A DNA stretch of 64,000 nt from UBA5793 sp040255465 (GTDB taxonomy: Bacteria > Planctomycetota > Phycisphaerae > Phycisphaerales > UBA5793), in the NCBI GenBank assembly GCA_040255465.1, contig JBDZVA010000001.1, forward strand, positions 186,001-250,000, read 5' to 3'. Every line of letters starts with the position of its first letter. Position 1 is the first letter of the stretch. Made by a program: the position numbers and the translations under genes. Of this stretch, positions 9,355-17,220 are shown piece by piece. The notes beneath the pieces are model-generated. The model saw only the letters and a program-made list of their open reading frames with translations. It made no database searches and was not told the DNA's origin.

Positions 9355-9428
9355 TGGGCGTAACTGGACTTGAACCAGTGACCTCCTGCGTGTCGAGCAG
9401 GCGCTCTAGCCAACTGAGCTATACGCCC
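9355..9428 (-). tRNA. tRNA-Val (anticodon GAC)
   Basis: 74-nt cloverleaf on the minus strand. The acceptor stem GGGCGTA pairs perfectly with TACGCCC, the D-arm has GCTCAGTTGGCTAGAGC, the anticodon stem CCTGC/GCAGG closes a 7-base loop TCGACAC, and the T-arm reads ACTGG TTCAAGT CCAGT. The anticodon GAC is at 9394-9392. CCA is not encoded. The loop has C instead of the nearly universal U at position 33. Confidence 0.92.
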
Positions 9429-9625
9429 GGCCAGAGCAGAGTATTGGCGTACCGGCCGGGATGGTCAACCAGTCAAACTCGACTGTTTCACCGCGTCGAA
9501 AGTCTCCGGCTATGTCATTTGCTTCAACAATTTTGCGATTAGGGCGAGATTCCCGGGCCGAATTGCATGGGTTTTCTGGTAGACTCAGATTGGCTCACCA
9601 TGGAGCCATCATTAGGGAGACCATC

Positions 9626-12076
9626 ATGTCAGCACAAACGACCGTGGGGCGGTTCGTCGCGGCGATGCTTGCGCTAGGTTGCCTCTTACCTTCCGCAGTG
9701 GTCGGCGACGGCCCATCGCAGGCGTCCGAGATCATCAATCTCGGCTTGCGCGGCGTCTACTTCATCCCCAACCAGGGCCAGTGGAGCGATCGCGATGTCC
9801 TCTACGGCCTGCGCACCCGCGGCCTCGACGTCGCCTTCCGCGAGTCGGCGCTGACCATGCACCTGTCGCGGCAAGCAACCGAAGCGAGCCCGACGCGTGA
9901 GCGAGGAATTGAAGCACTGACGAGCCGCGCCCGCCTGCAAGCCGTGAGTGAATCGAACGGTGAGCAAGCGGATATGGTCGGTCCGCTTGCGTCAACACCG
10001 AACCAACTCACGTTGACCCTCTCCTTCCCCGGCTCAAACGACGTGATACCAACCGGTGCGCAACCGCAGACTGCGAAGTTCAACTACTTCGTCGGCGGCG
10101 AAGGCCGCAACTCAGCCAGCAACATCCCATCCTTCGCCGAAGTCGTCTACGAAAACATCTACGACGGCATCGACCTCCACGTCAAGGGCAGCGATGACGG
10201 CGTCCTCAAGTACGAGTTCCACGTCGCCCCCGGCGCCGACTACAACCAAATTCAAATCCACTACGACGGCGTCGATGCGCTGACCATTGACGAAGCGGGC
10301 GACCTGCTCATCGACACCGCCATGGGCATACTCCTCGATCGCGCCCCCGCAGTCTGGCAGGAGTCTGATCGCACTCGCACCGACGTTGAAGCACACTTTC
10401 ATCTGATTGACTCCGCCACGCACTGCATCTCCATCGCGGGCACGGTCAACCCAACCCGGACACTCATCATCGACCCACAGATCGAATGGTCAACGTACCT
10501 TGGAGGCGTCGGCACCGACTACTCCCAGGGCCTCGCCATGGATGCACAGGGCAACGCCTACCAGACCGGCTGGACCAACTCGACCGCTTTCGAAGGGGCG
10601 GAAAACTCCTACCTCGGTGGCAACTGGGATACGTACATCACCAAGGTCAACTCCGGCGGCGATCTGCAATGGATGTCGTACATCGGCGGCAGCGGGGCCG
10701 AGTTCGGCTACGGCCTCGCGACCGATTCCGATGGCAATGTGCTCGCCATCGGCGTCACCAACTCGACCGATTTCGGCGGCCGCATCAACGAGTTGTTCGG
10801 CTCCTATGACGCGTTTGTATTCAAAGTCAGTCCGGCAGGCTCGCTCCTGTGGATGCGTCACCTCGGCGGCAGCGGCGACGAACAGGCCGACGGCGTCGCC
10901 GTCGATGCGCTCGGCAATGTGCTCATCACCGGCGAAACCAATTCGACCGCGTTTGATGGACGCGACAACTCCTATCACGGCGGGGAATCAGACGCATTCG
11001 TCGTCGAAGTGGCGCCGTCGGGCTCACTCACGCGCATGCTCTACTTCGGCGGCAGCGATCGAGACGGCGGCCTGGGTATTGCGCTCGACCGCGAAGACCA
11101 CCTGCTGCTCACCGGCCTGACCGCCTCGAGCGACTTCCCGGGCCGCAACAACTCGAACCACCCCGCGCTGGACGTCTACGTGATTCGCGCCAGTCGCACC
11201 GGCGTGACGGAATGGATGACCTACCTCGGCGGCACCAACAACGACACCGGCTATGCGCTCGTCGCGGGTGAAGACGGCTCGCTGTTCGTCTCAGCCATGA
11301 CCGAGTCCGACGACTTCGAAGGAGCGAGCAACCCCTACTACGGCGGTGAGCGCGACGCACTGGCAGTCAAACTGAGTCCGCAGGGCGACTTTCAATGGGC
11401 GCTGCACATCGGCGGCACCGGACGCGAGCGCGGCCGGGGCATCGTGCTTGATCATGAAGGCGGAATGTACATGACCGGCGGCACCACCTCACCCGACTAC
11501 TCAGGCGCCATCAACGCCCATCACGGCGGCGAGTATGACGCATGGATCACGAGAGTCACCCCGGAGGGAACGCTCGACTGGATGATGTACGTCGGCGGCA
11601 GCGGAGACGACTGGGGACGAGGTCTCGTCCTCTTCGATGCAACGCGCCTCGTGCTCGGCGGCATCACGACCTCGCCCGATCTTGAAGCCCGCAAGAACGC
11701 CTACCACGGCGAACTCGTGCGCGACTCGTTCGTCGCCACGATTCGTCTTGAGCTTCATCCGATTCTGTCCGTCGATGCCACTTGTCCCTCGGGTGGACCG
11801 ATTCACATCAACTGGCTGGATGCATCGCCCGGCGGACAGGTGGCGCTGGTCTATGCCGCCCAGACCGGCGCGTTCCGCGTGCCCCAGGGCAATCCATGCG
11901 CCGGAACCGAACTCGGCTTGGGCGCCAATCGGATCCGCCTTGCCTGGCGCGGCGGCGCCGGGCCCGACGGGTCGCGCACGCTTGATGCCAACACCGGCCC
12001 CGACGCGTGCGGCGGATACCTGCAACTGCTCGACCTGAGCACTTGCGCAACGAGTAATGTCGCGGAACTGAATTAG
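9626..12076 (+). CDS. Secreted SBBP seven-repeat beta-propeller protein, paralog 1
   Basis: 816 residues; start at 9626 chosen because AGGGAGA lies upstream and a signal peptide follows (VGRFVAAMLALGCLLPSAVVGDG). Domain order: an N-terminal beta domain opening LGLRGVYFIPNQGQWSDRD, of the type that commonly precedes SBBP repeats (I recall it as DUF7948); seven repeats of about 60 residues, each starting YLGG and ending LQWM or similar; then a 95-residue C-terminal module with four Cys (ATCPSGG, PCAGTELGLG, ACGGYLQ, TCATSN). Seven units fit one seven-bladed propeller. First of four tandem paralogs. A 40-base repeat element is embedded in frame at 9878-9917. Function unknown. Confidence 0.85.
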   Translation: MSAQTTVGRFVAAMLALGCLLPSAVVGDGPSQASEIINLGLRGVYFIPNQGQWSDRDVLYGLRTRGLDVAFRESALTMHLSRQATEASPTRERGIEALTSRARLQAVSESNGEQADMVGPLASTPNQLTLTLSFPGSNDVIPTGAQPQTAKFNYFVGGEGRNSASNIPSFAEVVYENIYDGIDLHVKGSDDGVLKYEFHVAPGADYNQIQIHYDGVDALTIDEAGDLLIDTAMGILLDRAPAVWQESDRTRTDVEAHFHLIDSATHCISIAGTVNPTRTLIIDPQIEWSTYLGGVGTDYSQGLAMDAQGNAYQTGWTNSTAFEGAENSYLGGNWDTYITKVNSGGDLQWMSYIGGSGAEFGYGLATDSDGNVLAIGVTNSTDFGGRINELFGSYDAFVFKVSPAGSLLWMRHLGGSGDEQADGVAVDALGNVLITGETNSTAFDGRDNSYHGGESDAFVVEVAPSGSLTRMLYFGGSDRDGGLGIALDREDHLLLTGLTASSDFPGRNNSNHPALDVYVIRASRTGVTEWMTYLGGTNNDTGYALVAGEDGSLFVSAMTESDDFEGASNPYYGGERDALAVKLSPQGDFQWALHIGGTGRERGRGIVLDHEGGMYMTGGTTSPDYSGAINAHHGGEYDAWITRVTPEGTLDWMMYVGGSGDDWGRGLVLFDATRLVLGGITTSPDLEARKNAYHGELVRDSFVATIRLELHPILSVDATCPSGGPIHINWLDASPGGQVALVYAAQTGAFRVPQGNPCAGTELGLGANRIRLAWRGGAGPDGSRTLDANTGPDACGGYLQLLDLSTCATSNVAELN

Positions 12077-12114
12077 CAGGGGATGCGGCCACGGCCGCGG
12101 AGAGGAAGTGGTTC

Positions 12115-14571
12115 ATGCTCTACCATTCACCCATTCGAATCGCAGGATGGATTCTGGCCGCGGCCCTGTCGTCGCCCGCATTCACGCAGACAGCACCCGC
12201 GCCGGCAACCGATGCGGCAGAGATCGCCACAGTCGCCCTGCGCAGTGCGCACTTCGTCGAGAATGCAGGGCAGTGGGCCGATGCGTCGATTCGCTACGGC
12301 TTGACTGCGCGCGGCCTCAATCTCGCCTTCCGCGAATCAGCCCTGACCATGCACCTGTCGCGAGAAGTTGGCTCGACGAGCCGCAACCGCCTGCAGGCCA
12401 TGAGTGAATTGAACGGTGAGGAAGCGGTGTTGGATGGCCACGGTGATTCAACGCTCCTTTTGCGCGAGAACCGATCCGAGAGCACCGACGACTCATGTCT
12501 CGAACAACTCACGTTGACCCTCTCCTTCCCCGGCTCAAACGACGTGATGCCAACCGGCGCACGGCAACAAGCCGCGAAGTTCAACTACTTCGTCGGCGGC
12601 GAAGGCCGCAACTCAGCCAGCAACATCCCATCCTTCGCCGAAGTCGTCTACGAAAACATCTACGACGGCATCGACCTCCACGTCAAGGGCAGCGATGACG
12701 GCGTCCTCAAGTACGAGTTCCACGTCGCCCCCGGCGCCGACTACAACCAAATTCAAATCCGCTACGACGGCATCGATGCCCTGACCATCGACGAAGAGGG
12801 CGACCTGCTCATCGACACGGCAATGGGGCTGCTGCGCGACTGCGCCCCCGTCGTCTGGCAGACGAGCGCCTCGAAGACGATCGACGCCCGCTTCAAAGCC
12901 CTCGACTCACAGACCTACGCATTCGACTTGCGCGACGAGATTGATCCGCTTCAGCCGCTCATCATCGACCCCGAAATTGAGTGGATGATCTACCTCGGCG
13001 GAAGCGACGCCGATGTGGCGCTTCAGGTTGTGATGGATGCGGATGGCAACGCGCTCGTCTCGGGCAACTCCGCCTCCGCCGACTTCGACGGCCGCATGAA
13101 CTCCAATTCAGGTGGCGACTGGGATTCGACGGCGCTCAAGGTCAGTCCATCCGGCGAACTGCTCTGGATGACCTACCTCGGCGGCAGCGGTGACGATCGC
13201 GGCCGGGGCATCACCATCGATCCGCAAGGCCGCATCTTTGTTTCCGGCTTCACCTCGTCTCCCAACTTCGCAGGCCGAACCAACTCCTACATCGGGGGCG
13301 ACCACGATACGTACATGCTCGAACTCGACGCCGACGGTCAACTTCAGTGGATGAAATACTTCGGCGGCACGGGCGATGACCGCGGACGCGTCGTCACCCT
13401 CACCGGCCAGGGTTCCGCAATGATCACCGGCGAAACCTCCTCGACCGACTTCCAGGGACGCCGCAACGCCTACCACGGCGGCGAGTGGGACGCCTTTGTG
13501 CTCAAGGTTGATCTCGCCGGGCAGGTGCAATGGGTGATGTACTTCGGCGGAAGCGACGCCGACCTCGGCTACACCATGGGCATCGACACACGCAACGACG
13601 TCTTCCTCTGCGGCTACACGTGGTCGCCCGACTTTGTCGGCCGCAACAACGCGCACCACGGCAACTGCGACTCATTCGTCCTCAAGTACAAACCCAGCGG
13701 CGATCTGGTCTGGATGACCTACTGCGGCGGAAGCGCCGACGATGAAACCTGGTCCCTCGCCGTCGATGCGCGCGACGATGTTGTCGTCGCGGGACGATCG
13801 GCGTCCACCGATTTCGCCGGCCGAACCAATGACTACATCGGCGGTCCCTCGTGTGTCGTCGTTCTCAAGGTCAATGCCGCCGGCACGCTCCAGTGGATGA
13901 CCTACTTCGGCGGAGCCGGCGAGGACGGCGCACGCAACGTCGTACTCGACACGCGCGGCCACGCGCTGGTCACCGGCCATTCCGATTCGCCCGACTTCCA
14001 GGGCGCCATCAACCCGCCCGCCGGCGGCACCAACGACGGCTACCTCCTGCGCGTCGATCCCTGGGGCAACCTCGGATGGATGATGTACCTCGGTGGCAGC
14101 AACCTCGACTTCGAATTCGGCATCGTGATGGACGGCGAAGACCACGTCATGGTCGGGGGCCGATCAACGTCAAATGACTTTGTCGGTCGACTCAACGATC
14201 GCTACGGCGGCCTCGACGCCACGCTCACAAAAATCCGTCTCGATCGCGATGATCCGCATCTGGCCGTCGTCGCGACATGCCCGAGTGGTGGACCAATCAG
14301 CGTCACATGGGCCGACGCTTCGCCGCGCGGCACCGTTGCGCTGCTCTTTGCACGCGACATGGGGTCGTTCATCATCCCCTCGCAGTATCCCTGTGCCGGG
14401 ACAGTGCTCGGGCTTGGCGTGAATCAACTCCAGATCGCCTGGCAGGGCAGCGCCGGCGTCGACGGCTCACGCCGCGTCGGCGCCTCAACCGGCCCAAGCG
14501 CCTGCGGCGGCTACCTGCAACTGCTCGACCTGACGACCTGCACGACCAGCAACGTCGCGCGAGTCGAATAG
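12115..14571 (+). CDS. Secreted SBBP seven-repeat beta-propeller protein, paralog 2
   Basis: 818 residues, 38 bases after paralog 1, with GAGAGGAAG before the ATG. Same plan: signal peptide (GWILAAALSSPAFTQ), N-terminal domain (VALRSAHFVENAGQWADASIRYG), seven YLGG/YFGG repeats, four-Cys C-terminal module ending TCTTSNVARVE. It differs from the other three in lacking the TEASPTRERG segment, having a shorter SREVGSTSRNR join there, and in carrying a 15-20 residue insertion before LTLSFPGSN. The DNA for the FNYFVGGEGRNSASN-to-APGADYNQIQI stretch is almost identical to paralog 1, which suggests recent conversion or duplication. Confidence 0.85.
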   Translation: MLYHSPIRIAGWILAAALSSPAFTQTAPAPATDAAEIATVALRSAHFVENAGQWADASIRYGLTARGLNLAFRESALTMHLSREVGSTSRNRLQAMSELNGEEAVLDGHGDSTLLLRENRSESTDDSCLEQLTLTLSFPGSNDVMPTGARQQAAKFNYFVGGEGRNSASNIPSFAEVVYENIYDGIDLHVKGSDDGVLKYEFHVAPGADYNQIQIRYDGIDALTIDEEGDLLIDTAMGLLRDCAPVVWQTSASKTIDARFKALDSQTYAFDLRDEIDPLQPLIIDPEIEWMIYLGGSDADVALQVVMDADGNALVSGNSASADFDGRMNSNSGGDWDSTALKVSPSGELLWMTYLGGSGDDRGRGITIDPQGRIFVSGFTSSPNFAGRTNSYIGGDHDTYMLELDADGQLQWMKYFGGTGDDRGRVVTLTGQGSAMITGETSSTDFQGRRNAYHGGEWDAFVLKVDLAGQVQWVMYFGGSDADLGYTMGIDTRNDVFLCGYTWSPDFVGRNNAHHGNCDSFVLKYKPSGDLVWMTYCGGSADDETWSLAVDARDDVVVAGRSASTDFAGRTNDYIGGPSCVVVLKVNAAGTLQWMTYFGGAGEDGARNVVLDTRGHALVTGHSDSPDFQGAINPPAGGTNDGYLLRVDPWGNLGWMMYLGGSNLDFEFGIVMDGEDHVMVGGRSTSNDFVGRLNDRYGGLDATLTKIRLDRDDPHLAVVATCPSGGPISVTWADASPRGTVALLFARDMGSFIIPSQYPCAGTVLGLGVNQLQIAWQGSAGVDGSRRVGASTGPSACGGYLQLLDLTTCTTSNVARVE

Positions 14572-14586
14572 ACCGGAGGAATACGA

Positions 14587-17010
14587 ATGAGACATCTCTT
14601 GAATCAGTTAGGCCTGCTTGCTGCCGCGGCCCTCTTGCTCGCGGGGGTCGAGCCACCCAGTACTTCGATGGAGACCATCAACCTCGGCTTGCGCGGCGTC
14701 TACTTCGTGCCCAACCAGGGCCAATGGAGCGACCACGAGGTCCTCTACGGCCTGCGCACCCGCGGCCTCGACGTCGCCTTTCGCGAGTCAGCGCTGTCCA
14801 TGCACATGTCGCGGCAATCAACCGAAGCGAGCCCGACGCGTGAGCGAGGAGTTGAAGCACTGACGAGCCGCGCCCACCTGCAGGCCGTGAGTGAATCGAA
14901 CGGTGAGCAAGCGGTGTTGGACGCTCCATCGCCATTGTCGTCCAGACAACTCACCCTCACCGTCACCTTCCCGGGGTCCAACGCCGTTGAGCCCATCGGC
15001 GCGCAGCCCCAGACTGCAAAGTTCAACTACTTCGTCGGCGGCGAAGGCCGCGACACCGCCGCCAACGTGCCGACCTTTGCCGAGGTGGTGTACGAAAACC
15101 TCTACGACGGCATCGACCTGCACGTCACAGGCAGCGACGACGGCGTCCTCAAGTACGAATTCCACTGCGCCCCCGGCGCTGACTACAACCAGATCCAGAT
15201 CCACTACGACGGCATCGACTCGCTGTGTATCGACGAGAACGGAAATCTGCACATCAATACGTCACTGGGCACACTCGGCGACGGCGCGCCAATCGTGTGG
15301 CAGGCGGGCACCCCTCATAAGTTCATTCCAGCACGATTCAGTTTGATCGACGGCGATACGTATCGCGTCGCGCTGGATGCGGATGTTGATCCAACACACG
15401 AACTCGTGATCGATCCCAAGGTGCGGTGGATGCGATATCTCGGCGGAGACATAGATGACCGAGGGTGGGGCCTGGCCGTCGACGCCCAAGGAGGTATCTA
15501 CCTGGTTGGTGAAACGCCGTCGGACGACTTTGAGGGCGCGCGCAACGAATGGAGGGGTAACACCGATGCGTACGTGCTGAAGATAAGTGGAACGGGTGAA
15601 TTGCGCTGGATGACATACCTCGGAGGAAGTGGTGCCGATCGAGGTCTTGGCATTGCGACGAATCGCCGCGGCGGCGTGTTCGTGACGGGTGAAACCTCTT
15701 CGAGCGACTTTCAGGGACGCCGAAACGCATTGCGCGGCGGCACAAGTGACGCGTTCTTGCTTAGTGTCAGTTCGTCTGGAGCACTCCAGCGCATGCGCTA
15801 CCTGGGCGGAGACGGTCGCGATGTGGGATTTGCGGTCACAGTCAATCGCGCGGGTGATGCGTTCGTTAGCGGCCTGACCAGTTCGGTGGACTTTGACGGA
15901 CAGATCAACGAATTGCACGGGCGCGAGGATGCCTTCGTTGCCAGGCTCAGCGAGAATGGAGCGATTGCCTGGACAACCTATCTCGGAGGCGGCGAGAACG
16001 ACGTGAGTCAGTGCCTCGTGATTGACTCCGACGACAACGTCATGCTTGCGGGTGAAACGTCCTCAAACGATTTCGAATTGCGGACAAATGAGTACCATCC
16101 GGGGTCGCCTGACGCGTTCATCGCAAGAGTCAATGCCGCCGGTGAAGCGCTTTGGGCGACCTACCTCGGCGGCAGCGACTATGAGCATTACACGGCCATC
16201 GCGCTCGACGACGTCGGCAATGCGTTCGTGACGGGTGGTACGGCATCGACTGATTTCCCCGCTGCGATCAACAGCCCTCACGGAACCTACGACGCCTTTG
16301 TAGTGAAGGTCGACGACTCAGGCTCAATTCTGTGGTCGACCTTCCTTGGAGGTGGCAATGTCGATCTCGGCCGCGCGATGGTCATCGATAGCGAGGGTAA
16401 TCAATACATCGCAGGCGAAACGGGATCGTGGGACTTTGAGGGGCAGAACAACTCGATCCACGGCGGCGTTCGAGATGCGTTTGTGGCGAAGTTGAACCCG
16501 TCTGGAATGGTACAGGCCATGGCATTCATGGGTGGCAGCGCCGTTGAGGTCGGAACCGCAATCGTCCTGGATGAGGAAGGTCAAGCCATCGTTGGTGGAA
16601 CCACGATCTCTTCTGACTTTGAGGGGCGCGGCAACTCGATGCACAGCCAGTCTCACGAAGATGCGTTCGTGATCAAGATCCGAGTGTCCGGACCGCTGCT
16701 CGATGTCCAGTCCTCCTGTCCGTTGGGCGGTCCAATCGAGGTTTCGTGGCACGATGCCACGCCGGGCACTCCGGTGGCGCTGGTGCACTCGGCCGATGGA
16801 ATTGTCTACCGAATACCAGATGGGTATCCCTGTGCCGGCCAGTTACTGAATCTTGGCGCAAACTCCCGTCACATCGTCTACCTCGGTACCTCCGGCCACA
16901 ACGGGACCAACTCCATCAACGGCATGGCCCGGCCCGAGCTTTGTGGAAACTACCTGCAATTGCTCGAGCGAATCACCTGCGACAAGAGCAACGTCGCACG
17001 CATCGAATGA
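14587..17010 (+). CDS. Secreted SBBP seven-repeat beta-propeller protein, paralog 3
   Basis: 807 residues, only 15 bases after paralog 2, with GGAGG 8 bases before the ATG, so probably co-transcribed. Signal peptide (LGLLAAAALLLAGVEPP), N-terminal domain, seven repeats, four-Cys module ending TCDKSNVARIE. The N-terminal 250 residues are very close to paralogs 1 and 4, including the embedded repeat at 14821-14860, while the repeats have diverged and use less biased codons. This contrast between conserved ends and divergent middle is visible in all four copies. Confidence 0.85.
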   Translation: MRHLLNQLGLLAAAALLLAGVEPPSTSMETINLGLRGVYFVPNQGQWSDHEVLYGLRTRGLDVAFRESALSMHMSRQSTEASPTRERGVEALTSRAHLQAVSESNGEQAVLDAPSPLSSRQLTLTVTFPGSNAVEPIGAQPQTAKFNYFVGGEGRDTAANVPTFAEVVYENLYDGIDLHVTGSDDGVLKYEFHCAPGADYNQIQIHYDGIDSLCIDENGNLHINTSLGTLGDGAPIVWQAGTPHKFIPARFSLIDGDTYRVALDADVDPTHELVIDPKVRWMRYLGGDIDDRGWGLAVDAQGGIYLVGETPSDDFEGARNEWRGNTDAYVLKISGTGELRWMTYLGGSGADRGLGIATNRRGGVFVTGETSSSDFQGRRNALRGGTSDAFLLSVSSSGALQRMRYLGGDGRDVGFAVTVNRAGDAFVSGLTSSVDFDGQINELHGREDAFVARLSENGAIAWTTYLGGGENDVSQCLVIDSDDNVMLAGETSSNDFELRTNEYHPGSPDAFIARVNAAGEALWATYLGGSDYEHYTAIALDDVGNAFVTGGTASTDFPAAINSPHGTYDAFVVKVDDSGSILWSTFLGGGNVDLGRAMVIDSEGNQYIAGETGSWDFEGQNNSIHGGVRDAFVAKLNPSGMVQAMAFMGGSAVEVGTAIVLDEEGQAIVGGTTISSDFEGRGNSMHSQSHEDAFVIKIRVSGPLLDVQSSCPLGGPIEVSWHDATPGTPVALVHSADGIVYRIPDGYPCAGQLLNLGANSRHIVYLGTSGHNGTNSINGMARPELCGNYLQLLERITCDKSNVARIE

Positions 17011-17027
17011 CGCAAGATTCAACTGGA

Positions 17028-17045
17028 GACCCCGCGCAGCGGGTC
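17028..17045 (+). terminator. Weak hairpin after paralog 3
   Basis: GACCC-GC pairs with GC-GGGTC with one bulged C and a 3-base loop, followed by TTGTGG rather than a true T-tract. It may attenuate transcription between paralogs 3 and 4, whose 210-base spacing is larger than between the other copies. Confidence 0.3.
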
Positions 17046-17220
17046 TTGTGGAGAGCATTCCGACCTGACTGGAGCCAAATTGCGCAGTTTTCTTGTTGCA
17101 TTTGCGAACAGAATCAGTCAGAATGCACCAGTCAGCGCATCCGGCTGGAAGAGACTTGGTCCCGCATCGAGCGGGAAGGGTCCGCTGCACAGGGTCCGAA
17201 GACTGAGAAGGAGCACCATC

